A DNA stretch of 64,000 nucleotides, taken from NCBI RefSeq assembly GCF_018128905.1, contig NZ_CP063808.1, positions 2,976,001 through 3,040,000 of the forward strand, written 5' to 3'. The translations under genes were made by a program, and so were the position numbers. The first letter of the stretch is position 1. Each line of letters opens with the position of its first letter. Below the pieces are notes generated by a model. The model was given only the letters and a program-made list of their open reading frames with translations. It was not told the origin of the DNA and did no database searches. Origin of the DNA: Streptomyces sp. A2-16 (GTDB lineage Bacteria > Actinomycetota > Actinomycetes > Streptomycetales > Streptomycetaceae). Of this stretch, positions 43,761-52,684 are shown piece after piece.

Positions 43761-45509
43761 ATGACCGCTCCCTCGACCCTGGAGACCGCGGCAGCAGCCG
43801 ACGTTCCGACCGAGCTGACCGACGGGTACCACCTGGTCGTCGACGCGCTCAGGATGAACGACGTCGACACCATCTACGGGGTGGTCGGCATCCCGATCAC
43901 CGACCTGGCCCGGCTCGCCCAGGCGCAGGGCATCCGCTACATCGGCTTCCGCCACGAGAGCAACGCCGGACACGCGGCCGCCATCGCCGGCTACCTCAAC
44001 AAGAAGCCCGGCGTGGCCCTCACGGTCTCGGCCCCCGGCTTCCTCAACGGCCTGGTCGCGCTGGCGAACGCGACCACCAACTGCTTCCCCATGGTCCAGA
44101 TCTCCGGCTCCAGCGAACGCCACCTCGTCGACCTCAAGCAGGGCGACTACGAGGAGATGGACCAACTCGCCGCCGCGCAGCCCTTCGTGAAGGCCGCCTA
44201 CCGGGTCAGCCGCGTCGAGGACATCGGCCGCGGCATCGCCCGCGCCCTGCGCACCGCGATCTCCGGGCGCCCCGGCGGCGTCTACCTCGACATCCCCGCC
44301 GCGGTGCTCGGCGCCATCCTGCCCAAGGAAGAGGGCGACCGGACACTCAGCCGGCTCGTCGACCCCGCCCCGCGCCAGCTCCCGGCGCCGGAGTCGGTGG
44401 ACCGCGCGATCGAGCTCCTGGCCTCCGCCGAACGGCCGCTGGTGGTGCTGGGCAAGGGAGCCGCGTACGCCCAGGCGGACGCGAAGGTACGACAGTTCAT
44501 CGAGTCCACCGGCATCCCCTACGTTCCGATGTCCATGGCGAAGGGCCTGCTGCCCGACGACCACCCGCAGTCGGCCGCCACCGCGCGCTCGCTCGCGCTG
44601 AAGAAGGCCGACGTCGTGATGCTGATCGGCGCCCGCCTCAACTGGCTGCTCGGCCACGGCCAGGCGGGCTGGAACCCGGACGCCAAGTTCGTCCAGATCG
44701 ACATCGACCCCAAGGAGATGGACAGCAACCAGCCCATCGCCGCCCCGCTCGTCGGCGACATCGAGTCGGTGCTCGACGCGCTCGCCGAGCGGACCAAGCC
44801 CGGCCAGATCCAGGCCCCTTCGGCCTGGCGCGAGGAACTCGGGGCGCGCTCGGCGCAGAACGTCGCCAAGATGGCCAAGCGCCTCGAGGCCGACCCGCAC
44901 CCGATGCAGTTCATGGGCGCCCTGAAGGCCGTACGGGACGTCGTGCACCAGCACCCGGAGACCTACATCGTCAACGAGGGCGCCAACGCCCTGGACATCG
45001 CACGCAACGTCATCGACATGCACGTGCCGCGCCACCGCCTCGACAGCGGCACCTGGGGTGTCATGGGCATCGGCATGGGCTACGCCATCGCCGCCGCCGT
45101 CGAGAGCGGCGCCCCGGTCGTGGCCGTCGAGGGCGACAGCGCCTTCGGGTTCAGCGGTATCGAGATCGAGACGATCTGCCGCTACAAGCTGCCCGTCGTC
45201 ACCGTGATCATGAACAACGGCGGTGTCTACCGCGGTGACGACACCAACCCGTACGACGACGAGCCCTCGCCGACGACCCTCATGTCGGCCGCCCGCCATG
45301 ACCTGCTCATCGAGGCGTTCGGCGGCAAGGGCTACCGCGCCACCACACCCGCCGAGGTCACCGCCGCCCTCACCGAGGCCCTCGCCCTGGGCGGCCCGGC
45401 CCTCATCGACTGCGTGATCGACCCCTCGGCCGGCACCGAGAGCGGCCACATCTCGCACCTCAATCCCAAGGGCATCACCGTCGGCAACATCACGCCGGCC
45501 AAGAAGTGA
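43761..45509 (+). CDS. oxc: Oxalyl-CoA decarboxylase
   Basis: A 582-residue thiamine-diphosphate enzyme converting oxalyl-CoA to formyl-CoA and CO2. The N-terminal domain has DTIYGVVGIPITDLARLAQ and the thiamine-activating glutamate in RHESNAGHAA. SGSSERHLVDLKQGDYEEMDQ is characteristic of Oxc. The ThDP/Mg motif is GDSAFGFSGIEIET...MNNGG (from residue about 458). The length matches characterised enzymes (about 565-570). AAGGAGG precedes the ATG by 9 bp. frc follows 56 bp downstream, giving the classical oxc-frc pair. Confidence 0.97.
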   Translation: MTAPSTLETAAAADVPTELTDGYHLVVDALRMNDVDTIYGVVGIPITDLARLAQAQGIRYIGFRHESNAGHAAAIAGYLNKKPGVALTVSAPGFLNGLVALANATTNCFPMVQISGSSERHLVDLKQGDYEEMDQLAAAQPFVKAAYRVSRVEDIGRGIARALRTAISGRPGGVYLDIPAAVLGAILPKEEGDRTLSRLVDPAPRQLPAPESVDRAIELLASAERPLVVLGKGAAYAQADAKVRQFIESTGIPYVPMSMAKGLLPDDHPQSAATARSLALKKADVVMLIGARLNWLLGHGQAGWNPDAKFVQIDIDPKEMDSNQPIAAPLVGDIESVLDALAERTKPGQIQAPSAWREELGARSAQNVAKMAKRLEADPHPMQFMGALKAVRDVVHQHPETYIVNEGANALDIARNVIDMHVPRHRLDSGTWGVMGIGMGYAIAAAVESGAPVVAVEGDSAFGFSGIEIETICRYKLPVVTVIMNNGGVYRGDDTNPYDDEPSPTTLMSAARHDLLIEAFGGKGYRATTPAEVTAALTEALALGGPALIDCVIDPSAGTESGHISHLNPKGITVGNITPAKK

Positions 45510-45565
45510 CCGCCCAGACCTCCCTGACCTCGTAGACCGCGCAACTTCACGAAAAGGAAGCACAC

Positions 45566-46822
45566 ATGAGTGAAAAGCCGCTCGCCGGAATCAAGGTGAT
45601 CGACTTCACCGGGGTCCAGGCCGGTCCCGCCTGCACGCAGATGCTCGCCTGGTTCGGCGCCGACGTCCTGAAGGTGGAGCGCCCCAACGGCGGCGACGTG
45701 ACGCGCCGTCAGCTCCGGGACATCGAGGACCTCGACGCGCTCTACTTCACGATGCTCAACAGCAACAAGCGCTCCCTCGCCATCAACACCAAGACCGCCG
45801 AGGGCAAGGAGGTCCTGGAGAAGCTCATCAAGGACGCCGACGTCCTGGTGGAGAACTTCGCTCCCGGCGCCCTGGACCGCATGGGCTTCACCTGGGAGCG
45901 CATCCAGGAGCTCAACCCGCGTCTCATCTTCGGCTCGGTGAAGGGCTTCAACGACCAGTCGTCCTGGAACGACCTCAAGGTCTACGAGAACGTCGCCCAG
46001 TGCGCGGGCGGCGCCGCCTCCACCACCGGCTTCTGGGACGGCCCGCCCACCATCTCCGGCGCCGCCATCGGCGACACCAACACCGGGATGCACCTGGCGA
46101 TCGGCATCCTCACCGCGATCATCGACCGCGGCAGGACCGGCCGGGGCCAGAAGGTCTCCGTCTCCATGCAGGACGCCGTCCTCAACCTCTGCCGCGTCAA
46201 GCTGCGCGACCAGCAGCGCCTGGAGCGGGTCGGCTACCTGGAGGAGTACCCGCAGTACCCGAACGGCGAGTTCACCGACGTGGTGCCGCGCGGCGGCAAC
46301 GCGGGCGGCGGCGGCCAGCCCGGCTGGGTCCTCAAGTGCAAGGGCTGGGAGGACGACCCGAACGCGTACATCTACTTCACCGTCCAGGAGCAGAACTGGA
46401 AGCGCACCGCGGAGGTGATCGGCCACCCCGAGTGGGCCGAGGACCCGGAGTACGCCACCGCCCGCGCCCGCCAGTCGCACATCTTCGAGATCTTCGAGGA
46501 GATCGAGAAGTGGCTCGCCGACAAGACCAAGTACGAGGCGGTGAACATCCTGCGGGAGTGGGAGGTGCCCTGCGCCCCGGTGATGAGCATGAAGGAGATC
46601 GCCTACGACGAGGACCTGCGCAGGAGCGGCACGGTCGTCGAGGTCGAGCAGAAGGGCCGCGGTGCGTATCTGACCGTCGGCAGCCCGGTGAAGTTCTCCT
46701 CCTTCAAGCCGGAGATCGTCGGCGCCCCGCTGCTGGGTGAGCACAGCTCGGAGGTGCTGGTCGAGCTGGGCTACGACGAGGAGACCATCGGCCGGCTGAA
46801 GGAGAGCGGCGTCATCGTCTGA
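45566..46822 (+). CDS. frc: Formyl-CoA:oxalate CoA-transferase (third copy)
   Basis: A 418-residue class III CoA-transferase. It carries [59 protein letters not shown] and [13 protein letters not shown], and is clearly related to but distinct from the twin copies at 25065 and 30211 (for example FTGVQAGPA against MTHVQSGPS). Placement directly after oxc and the length of about 420 match the bona fide Frc of oxalate degraders. It recycles formyl-CoA from Oxc, releasing formate and making new oxalyl-CoA. A strong terminator follows the stop. Confidence 0.95.
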   Translation: MSEKPLAGIKVIDFTGVQAGPACTQMLAWFGADVLKVERPNGGDVTRRQLRDIEDLDALYFTMLNSNKRSLAINTKTAEGKEVLEKLIKDADVLVENFAPGALDRMGFTWERIQELNPRLIFGSVKGFNDQSSWNDLKVYENVAQCAGGAASTTGFWDGPPTISGAAIGDTNTGMHLAIGILTAIIDRGRTGRGQKVSVSMQDAVLNLCRVKLRDQQRLERVGYLEEYPQYPNGEFTDVVPRGGNAGGGGQPGWVLKCKGWEDDPNAYIYFTVQEQNWKRTAEVIGHPEWAEDPEYATARARQSHIFEIFEEIEKWLADKTKYEAVNILREWEVPCAPVMSMKEIAYDEDLRRSGTVVEVEQKGRGAYLTVGSPVKFSSFKPEIVGAPLLGEHSSEVLVELGYDEETIGRLKESGVIV

Positions 46823-46834
46823 CGTGGAGCCGAC

Positions 46835-46872
46835 GCGAAGCGGCCGTGGCCCCAAGGCCACGGCCGCTTCGC
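46835..46872. terminator. 17-bp perfect hairpin terminator
   Basis: GCGAAGCGGCCGTGGCC (46835-46851) pairs perfectly with 46856-46872 across a CCAA tetraloop. It lies 12 bp after the frc stop and just before the convergent PAS gene's stop, serving both. Confidence 0.85.
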
Positions 46873-46887
46873 GCTGTCCGGCGGAGC

Positions 46888-47316
46888 TCAGACCGTCGTC
46901 GCCTCGGCCCGGCGTCGCATCAGCTCCCGCTCCCGCTCGCGCCGCGCGGTGACGTCCCGGATGACCGCGCCGCAGTAGGGGCTGCCGTCGGGGCCCGTCA
47001 GCAGCACCACGCTGAACTCGATGGACAGCTTCCGCCCGTCCGCCGCCAGCGCGGGCACGTTCAGCAGATCTGAGTCCCCGTACTTGCTGGACCCGCGCTC
47101 CATGGCCGCGTCGAAGCCGTCCTGGTGCCGCTTGCGGTGCCTCTCGGGAATGATGACGTCCAGACTCCGACCCGCCACGTCGGCCGCCGGGAACCCGAAG
47201 ATGCGCTCGGCGCCCCGGTTCCAGTAGCGGATCAGTCCTTCCCTGTCGGTGATCACTATGCCGTCGGGTGCCTGGTCTGCCATGGCCAGCACCACCGCGG
47301 ATTCCAGATCTTCCAT
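46888..47316 (-). CDS. Single PAS-domain protein
   Basis: A 142-residue protein that is almost entirely one PAS domain: APDGIVITDREGLIRYWNRGAERIFGFPAADVAGRSLDVIIPE, then LSIEFSVVLLTGPDGSPYCGAVIRDVTARRERERE. It has no kinase, cyclase or DNA-binding output domain, only a short charged C-terminal helix. It may act as a small sensor binding a ligand or flavin/haem, or dock on a partner. Its promoter region carries two ATACAG half-sites, which ties it to the oxalate island. Confidence 0.88.
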   Translation of the reverse strand: MEDLESAVVLAMADQAPDGIVITDREGLIRYWNRGAERIFGFPAADVAGRSLDVIIPERHRKRHQDGFDAAMERGSSKYGDSDLLNVPALAADGRKLSIEFSVVLLTGPDGSPYCGAVIRDVTARRERERELMRRRAEATTV

Positions 47317-47351
47317 GTCGCCTCCGAGCCGGAGTCATTGGTGGCGACAGT

Positions 47352-47364
47352 ATACAGAATACAG
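47352..47364. promoter_or_regulatory. Paired ATACAG half-sites upstream of the PAS gene
   Basis: ATACAG occurs at 47352-47357 and again at 47359-47364 as direct repeats, 36 bp before the PAS start. The half-site is the same as in the frc, fds and GntR promoters, though arranged in tandem and not inverted. Confidence 0.4.
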
Positions 47365-47475
47365 TCTTCATATCCCTCGTACGGGACGGATATGCAGGTG
47401 AAGGGCGCTCCGAAAGCTTGGTATTGTTGTCCATGTCGCCGCGGGGAACACCCCCGTCAAGGCGGCAGACACCTG

Positions 47476-47563
47476 GTCCGGGTGGCGGAATGGCAGACGC
47501 GCTAGCTTGAGGTGCTAGTGCCCTTTATCGGGCGTGGGGGTTCAAGTCCCCCCTCGGACACCA
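47476..47563 (+). tRNA. tRNA-Leu, anticodon GAG
   Basis: An 88-nt gene including an encoded CCA. The acceptor stem GTCCGGG pairs with CTCGGAC (one G-U). The anticodon stem CTAGC/GCTAG encloses the loop TTGAGGT, giving anticodon GAG for CTC/CTT leucine codons. A long type II variable arm (GTGCCCTTTATCGGGCGT) and the T-loop TTCAAGT with a GGGGG/CCCCC stem are present. An intrinsic terminator follows directly. Confidence 0.97.
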
Positions 47564-47565
47564 GC

Positions 47566-47591
47566 AAGACCCCACACGATGTGGGGTCTTT
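47566..47591 (+). terminator. Intrinsic terminator after tRNA-Leu
   Basis: AAGACCCCACA and TGTGGGGTCTT form an 11-bp stem with a 3-nt loop, ending in TTT. It starts three bases after the tRNA CCA. Confidence 0.9.
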
Positions 47592-47662
47592 CGCGTTACG
47601 GCCCACCGGGCGCCCCTTAATTCGGTTGACCCGGCCCACCCGGCAGGGGCTGAATACCCGGC

Positions 47663-48775
47663 ATGGCCGACATCCAGGGCGCGTACGACGACCTCTTCTC
47701 CGCGGTCCCCACCAAGCTGGCGGAGCTGCTGGACGAAGGCGATACCGGCGGCTCGGTGGCCGTCTTCGTGGACGGTGAGCCGCTGGTGGACGTCTGGGGC
47801 GGCTTCACCGACGCCGACCGGACCACCCCGTGGCAGCGGGACACGATCACCAACGTCTTCTCCACGACCAAGACGATGACGGCCCTGTGCGCGCTGATCC
47901 TCGCCGACCGCGGCGAACTCGACCTGGACGCCCCGGTCGCCCGCTACTGGCCGGAGTTCGCCGCGGCCGGCAAGGAGAAGGTGCTGGTACGGCACCTGCT
48001 CTCGCACACCGCGGGACTGCCCCACTGGGAGGGCCCGGTCGAGGAGATCTACGACTGGCAGTCCGCGACCGCCCGGCTCGCCGCCCAGCCGCTCCTCTGG
48101 GAGCCCGGCACCGCGGCCGGCTACCACTCCCTCACCCAGGGATTCCTCGTCGGCGAGGTGCTGCGCCGGATCACCGGCCGCACCGTCGGTGAGTTCCTGG
48201 CCCAGGAGGTGACCGGCCCCCTCGACGCGGACTTCCGCATCGGAGTCACCGCCGAGCACGATCACCGCGTCGCCCTCACGGTCCCGCCGCCCGGCCGGGA
48301 CGAGGACTACACCGCGGGCGCCGCCAGCCCCGGCCCCGACGCGACACCCTCCTCCGGGACCGCCCTGCGCGTCCGGGACGGCAACAGCGTGGCGTGGCGG
48401 CGCGCCCAGATCCCCGCCGCCAGCGGGTTCGGCAACGCCCGCTCCATCGCCCTCGTGCAGTCAGCGCTCGCCTGCGCGGGCACCGTCCGGGGCGTACGAC
48501 TGCTGTCGGCCGCCGGCGCCGAGCGGGCCCGGGAGGAACAGTTCAGCGGCGAGGACCGCGTGATCGGCATGACGCAGCGCTACGGCCTGGGCTACGGCCT
48601 CTTCGGCAACACCTTCGGCTGGGGCGGCTGGGGCGGCTCCCTCGTCATGATCGACCCCGACACCCGCATGGTCGTGGCGTACGCGACCAACCAGATGCGC
48701 GAACCGGCCGAGGACACCCGGGGCTTGGACCTGGTCATGTCCGCCTACGACGGCATCCAGGGCCTGCCGCGCTGA
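47663..48775 (+). CDS. Serine hydrolase of the beta-lactamase/EstB (class C-like) family
   Basis: A 370-residue serine hydrolase. The nucleophile motif is STTK (SxxK, near residue 69) and the Tyr motif is YHSLTQGF (YxS, near residue 154), a common variant of YxN. The HLLSHTAGLP block (near residue 113) and GWGGWGGSLVMIDP close to the C-terminus, in place of KTG, are as in EstB-type esterases. It has no signal peptide, so it is cytoplasmic and more likely an esterase or peptidase than an antibiotic-resistance enzyme. Confidence 0.9.
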   Translation: MADIQGAYDDLFSAVPTKLAELLDEGDTGGSVAVFVDGEPLVDVWGGFTDADRTTPWQRDTITNVFSTTKTMTALCALILADRGELDLDAPVARYWPEFAAAGKEKVLVRHLLSHTAGLPHWEGPVEEIYDWQSATARLAAQPLLWEPGTAAGYHSLTQGFLVGEVLRRITGRTVGEFLAQEVTGPLDADFRIGVTAEHDHRVALTVPPPGRDEDYTAGAASPGPDATPSSGTALRVRDGNSVAWRRAQIPAASGFGNARSIALVQSALACAGTVRGVRLLSAAGAERAREEQFSGEDRVIGMTQRYGLGYGLFGNTFGWGGWGGSLVMIDPDTRMVVAYATNQMREPAEDTRGLDLVMSAYDGIQGLPR

Positions 48776-48856
48776 CCACCGAAAACCGCGTGCACCGACC
48801 AGGCAGGCTCCCTACACTCGCCATGACCGGGAACGACGAGTGAGGGGAGTACGGCC

Positions 48857-48973
48857 ATGTGCGTGCGCACAGCTGTCGCCGTTCCCCGGACGTCGTACGA
48901 CGTGATCCTCGTGTCCCCGCCCCTCCGGTGCCCGCTGCGCGGCCGGCACCGGACGCCCGTGACGACTGTCTGA
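48857..48973 (+). CDS. Candidate small protein or leader peptide, 38 codons
   Basis: ATG 48857 is preceded by GAGGGGAG at an ideal distance. The ORF runs 38 codons (MCVRTAVAVP...TPVTTV) to TGA, in a 300-bp gap before the EF-G paralogue. It ends about 100 bp upstream of that gene, has two cysteines and a basic middle, and has normal codon bias. It could be a conserved small protein or a leader peptide for the translation factor. No family is recognised. Confidence 0.4.
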   Translation: MCVRTAVAVPRTSYDVILVSPPLRCPLRGRHRTPVTTV

Positions 48974-49075
48974 ACGGTCGAGTACCGCCGCAGCACGCCT
49001 ATGTGACGTGCCGTCATGTCGTCGTACGGGCCATTGCGCAGCCCTGTCATCACAGCATCCGAAAGGCCATGGGCC

Positions 49076-51112
49076 GTGCGCACCAACAACCCCAACCCGC
49101 TCGCCGTCGTCCGCAACCTCGGCATCCTCGCCCACGTCGACGCGGGCAAGACCACCGTCACCGAGCGGATCCTGTTCGCCACCGGAACCACGCACAAGCG
49201 CGGCGAGGTCCACGACGGCACCACCGTCACCGACTTCGACCCGCAGGAGCGGGACCGCGGGATCACCATCTTCGCGGCGGCCGTGAGCTGCGCGTGGGAC
49301 GGACACCGCCTCAACCTGATCGACACCCCGGGGCACGTCGACTTCGCCGACGAGGTGGAGCGCTCGCTCCGGGTGCTCGACGGGGCGGTCGCGGTGTTCG
49401 ACGCGGTCGCGGGTGTGGAGCCGCAGAGCGAGTCGGTGTGGCGGCAGGCGGACCGGCACGGTGTGCCGAGGATCGCCTTCGTCAACAAGCTGGACCGCGC
49501 GGGCGCCGACCTGGACACGGCGGTCGAGTCGATCCGGCGGCGGCTGCATCCGGTCCCACTGGTCGTGCAGTTGCCCATCGGCAGCGAAAGCGGCTTCACC
49601 GGGGTCGTCGATCTGCTCAGGATGCGGGCGCTGACCTGGACGGACTCCGGCGAGGCAGCGGAGGAAGGGCCGGTGCCCGCCGAGCTGCGCGAGGAGGCGC
49701 TCAAGCGACGCCGGCTCCTGGAGGAGGCCGTCGCCGAACGTCATCCGGCCGCCCTGGAGGAGTTCTGCGACCGGGAGACCCTCTCCGCCGGCACGCTCGC
49801 CGCCGCCCTGCGGGACCTGACCCGCAGCGGTGACGGCGTGGTCGTCCTGTGCGGCTCGGCGTACCGCAACCGCGGCATCGAACCGCTGCTGGACGCCGTC
49901 GTGGCGTATCTGCCCTCACCGCTCGACGTGCCCGCCGTACGCGGTGAGGACGGCGAGGAGAGGCCGTGCGACCCGTCGGCGCCCTTCGCGGCGCTGGCGT
50001 TCAAGGTGAACGCCACGCCCACGGGCCGGCTGACCTATGTACGCGTGTACTCGGGAACGATCGAGAAGGGAACCACCGTGTGGGACGCGGGCGCACGCCG
50101 TACCGAGCGCGTCGGACGGATCCTGCGTGTGCAGGCCGACCGGCACGCCCAGCTGGAACGGGCGGTCGCCGGAGACATCGTCGCCGTCGTCGGGCTGAAG
50201 TCGGCCCGCGCGGGCGCGACCCTGTGCACACCCGAGGCACCGCTCGTGCTCGAACCGCCCGGTGCGGCCGAGCCGGTCGTGTCGGTGGCGGTCGAGCCGC
50301 AACGGAGCGTCGACACCGACCGGTTGGCCTCGGCGCTCGCCCGGCTGGCCGAGGAGGACCCCTCGCTCGTCGTCCGCACCGACGCCGAGACCGGCCAGAC
50401 CCTGCTGTCCGGCATGGGTGAACTGCATCTGGAGGTCGCGGTGGAGAAGGTGCGGCGCGAGCACGCTCTCGTGCTCAACGTCGGCCGGCCGCGGGTCAGT
50501 TACCGCGAGACGGTCGGGCGCGGGGTGTCCGGTCTGGTCCACCGTCATGTCAAACAGGACGGCGGCGCCGGTCAGTTCGCCCACGTCGTGCTCGACGTCG
50601 AACCCGCCGAGGAGGGTTTCGTGTTCCGCTCGGCTGTCGTCGGCGGGCGCGTCCCGCAGGAGTACGTCCGCGCGGTCGAGGCCGGCTGCCGGGACGCCCT
50701 GGCCGAGGGCCCCCTCGGCGGGCACCCGGTGACCGGGCTGCGCGTCACCCTCACCGACGGATCGACCCATGTGAAGGACTCGTCGGACACGGCCTTCCGC
50801 ACGGCCGGACGGTTCGGCCTCCGGGAGGCGCTGCGGGCCTGCGCGATGGTCCTCCTGGAGCCGGTCGCCGAGGTCACGGTCACCGTGCCCGAGGACGCCG
50901 TCGGCACCGTGCTCGGCGACCTCGCCGCGCGCCGCGGCCGGGTCTCGGGCTCGGCCACCCGCGGCGGTTCGGCGGTCGTCACGGCGACCGTGCCGCTGGC
51001 CGAACTCTTCGGCTACGCGACGAGGTTGCGCAGCCGGACCCAGGGCCGCGGCACCTTCACGGCCCGCCCGACGGGGTATGCGCCGGCACCGGCGGTGACT
51101 TCGGCACGGTGA
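49076..51112 (+). CDS. Elongation factor G-like GTPase (EF-G2 type)
   Basis: A 678-residue translational GTPase. The G1 motif is [10 protein letters not shown]2 lies in RGITI, G3 is DTPGHVDF and G4 is NKLD. Domains III-V follow ([15 protein letters not shown]; domain [14 protein letters not shown]). I place the start at GTG 49076, since the preceding 20 codons are in leader sequence. It lacks the surrounding rpsL-rpsG genes of the housekeeping fusA, so it is the second EF-G of streptomycetes; a ribosome-protection role like TetM is less likely, but the two families are related. Confidence 0.9.
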   Translation: MRTNNPNPLAVVRNLGILAHVDAGKTTVTERILFATGTTHKRGEVHDGTTVTDFDPQERDRGITIFAAAVSCAWDGHRLNLIDTPGHVDFADEVERSLRVLDGAVAVFDAVAGVEPQSESVWRQADRHGVPRIAFVNKLDRAGADLDTAVESIRRRLHPVPLVVQLPIGSESGFTGVVDLLRMRALTWTDSGEAAEEGPVPAELREEALKRRRLLEEAVAERHPAALEEFCDRETLSAGTLAAALRDLTRSGDGVVVLCGSAYRNRGIEPLLDAVVAYLPSPLDVPAVRGEDGEERPCDPSAPFAALAFKVNATPTGRLTYVRVYSGTIEKGTTVWDAGARRTERVGRILRVQADRHAQLERAVAGDIVAVVGLKSARAGATLCTPEAPLVLEPPGAAEPVVSVAVEPQRSVDTDRLASALARLAEEDPSLVVRTDAETGQTLLSGMGELHLEVAVEKVRREHALVLNVGRPRVSYRETVGRGVSGLVHRHVKQDGGAGQFAHVVLDVEPAEEGFVFRSAVVGGRVPQEYVRAVEAGCRDALAEGPLGGHPVTGLRVTLTDGSTHVKDSSDTAFRTAGRFGLREALRACAMVLLEPVAEVTVTVPEDAVGTVLGDLAARRGRVSGSATRGGSAVVTATVPLAELFGYATRLRSRTQGRGTFTARPTGYAPAPAVTSAR

Positions 51113-51143
51113 CGGCCGGGACGAAAGTCCCGGGCACGAGAAC

Positions 51144-51176
51144 GAGGGGCCGGGCGGTCGCACCGCCCGGCCCCTC
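51144..51176. terminator. 15-bp perfect hairpin between convergent genes
   Basis: GAGGGGCCGGGCGGT (51144-51158) pairs perfectly with 51162-51176 across a CGC loop. It lies between the EF-G paralogue and the convergent small conserved gene. Confidence 0.85.
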
Positions 51177-51197
51177 ATCACGCGCACGAGGATCCGC

Positions 51198-51590
51198 TCA
51201 GCAGTCCCTGAACTCCGGCGACTGGTTCAGCACCTGCGAGCGCACCGACGTGAAGCGCGCGTACGTCCGGCCGTCCACCGACTCCGGGCGGAAGGCCGCC
51301 ACCCGGTGGCAGTTCTGGAAGGCGAGGGCCACGCCGAAGTGGCGCTCCAGGCTGCCGCGGATGGCATCGCTGGCGAGGGCGCGCAGCAGCTGGCCGCGCT
51401 CCTTCTCCGACGGGGGAGGGGTCTGGTTGTCGGTGAACTCGGCGGTTCCCCCCTTGAGTTCCTCGGCGAGCGAGGCGATGAGGTCGTAGGCGTAGGGGAG
51501 GGACGTGCGGACGGTGTCCACGAAGTCCTCCTCGCGGATGTCGCCCTGTTCGGCTTCGGCGAGGAGCTTGGGGGAGACGTCGAGAGACAT
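51198..51590 (-). CDS. Conserved streptomycete protein (SCO5389-family-like)
   Basis: A 130-residue soluble protein. It contains FVDTVRTSLPYAYDLIASLAEELKG, DNQTPPPSEKERGQLLRALASDAIRGSLERHFGV and LAFQNCHRVAAF, ending SQVLNQSPEFRDC. I recognise the family as a conserved actinobacterial protein of unknown function; no catalytic motif is visible. It lies 36 bp downstream of the CooC-like ATPase and is probably co-transcribed with it. Confidence 0.8.
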   Translation of the reverse strand: MSLDVSPKLLAEAEQGDIREEDFVDTVRTSLPYAYDLIASLAEELKGGTAEFTDNQTPPPSEKERGQLLRALASDAIRGSLERHFGVALAFQNCHRVAAFRPESVDGRTYARFTSVRSQVLNQSPEFRDC

Positions 51591-51626
51591 GTGCTGCGGT
51601 TCCTGTCTGTCAGTGGGGGGCGGGGG

Positions 51627-52583
51627 TCAGGCGAGGGCGGCGGGGCCCGGTACGAAGTCCGGGTCCACCTGGGAGGCCAGGTCGAGGCCGGTGGCCTCGT
51701 TCGCCCAGGAGCGGGCGTTGCGGAGGTGGAACTCGACCGCGTGGCGGTGGAGGGCGTCCCAGTCGCGGGGGTGGGCGTCGACCGTCTCGCGCAGGATGCT
51801 CAGGACGTGCCGGTTGTGTGCCTCCAGGGACTCCAACCCGCCCTCGGCGCGGCCCTGTTCGGCGGCGCGCACCCAGGGCGACTGGACCAGATGGGTCAAC
51901 AGGTCGTCGCCGACGTGCTCCTTGAGGAAGAGGAGGTCGTCCTCGCCGGTCACCTTGTTGCCGACCACGGCGATCCGGATCCCGAACTCCCGTGCGTGGT
52001 CCCGGTACTGGCGGTAGACCGAGACGCCCTTGCGGGTGGGCTCGGCGACCAGGAAGGTCATGTCGAAGCGGGTGAACAGGCCCGAGGCGAAGGCGTCCGC
52101 GCCGGCCGTCATGTCGACCACGACGTACTCGCCGGGCCCGTCGACCAGGTGGTTGAGGTACAGCTCCACCCCGCCGAGCTTGGAGTGGTAGCAGGCCACG
52201 CCGAGGTCGCTCTCGTCGAACTCGCCCGTCACCATCAGCGGTACGTCACCCACGCGGCGGACGTGTCTGGCGTGCAGTTCGTCGTCGCCCAGCAGGCGCA
52301 GCAGACGTGAACCCCGGCCCGGCGGCGTGGTCTTGATCATCGCCTCGCGGGAGGCGATGCGCGGGTTGGTGCCGCGCAGGAAGTCCTTGATGCCGGCGAC
52401 GTGCGCACCCAGCGCGGGGGCGTCCAGGTCCTCGCCGTTGTGGCCCAGCGCCTCCGCGAGGTGCTGGTTGATGTCGCCGTCCACGGCCAGCACCGGTGCG
52501 CCGGAACGGGCCAGATGGCGGGAGAAGAGCGCCGACAGGGTGGTCTTGCCGCTGCCGCCCTTGCCGACGAACGCGATGCGCAC
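51627..52583 (-). CDS. CooC/MinD-like P-loop ATPase
   Basis: A 318-residue deviant-Walker ATPase. MRIAFVGKGGSGKTTLSALFSRHLA gives the P-loop with the signature lysine, VLAVDGDINQHL switch I, and VVDMTAGADAFASGLFTRFD switch II. The start and overall pattern match CooC-type metallochaperone ATPases (nickel insertion into carbon monoxide dehydrogenase) and the related ArsA/MinD group, but there is no obvious CxC metal motif, so a metal role is inferred from context. It is divergent from a NikA-like ABC gene set, and the shared promoter has Fur-family-type boxes. Confidence 0.82.
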   Translation of the reverse strand: MRIAFVGKGGSGKTTLSALFSRHLARSGAPVLAVDGDINQHLAEALGHNGEDLDAPALGAHVAGIKDFLRGTNPRIASREAMIKTTPPGRGSRLLRLLGDDELHARHVRRVGDVPLMVTGEFDESDLGVACYHSKLGGVELYLNHLVDGPGEYVVVDMTAGADAFASGLFTRFDMTFLVAEPTRKGVSVYRQYRDHAREFGIRIAVVGNKVTGEDDLLFLKEHVGDDLLTHLVQSPWVRAAEQGRAEGGLESLEAHNRHVLSILRETVDAHPRDWDALHRHAVEFHLRNARSWANEATGLDLASQVDPDFVPGPAALA

Positions 52584-52599
52584 TACCGCTCCATCTTTT

Positions 52600-52614
52600 T
52601 GAAAATGGATGTCA
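52600..52614. promoter_or_regulatory. Zur-box-like dyad upstream of the CooC-like ATPase
   Basis: TGAAAATGGATGTCA matches the streptomycete Zur operator consensus TGAAAATGATTTTCA at 12 of 15 positions, including both outer arms. It sits 17 bp upstream of the ATPase ATG. Confidence 0.45.
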
Positions 52615-52684
52615 TGTCGGTATGTTCTATGGCGCGCATTCGATCACTGTCAAATCACCCCCGCGATCAAGCTGGAAAGGCTTA

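Noticed and set aside
47663..48775. Secreted class C beta-lactamase
   Set aside because: There is no signal peptide and no KTG triad; the YxS motif and C-terminal pattern fit cytoplasmic EstB-like esterases.
49076..51112. Tetracycline-resistance ribosome protection protein
   Set aside because: The sequence follows the EF-G plan, and nothing such as a resistance neighbourhood supports a protection role. EF-G2 is the simpler reading.
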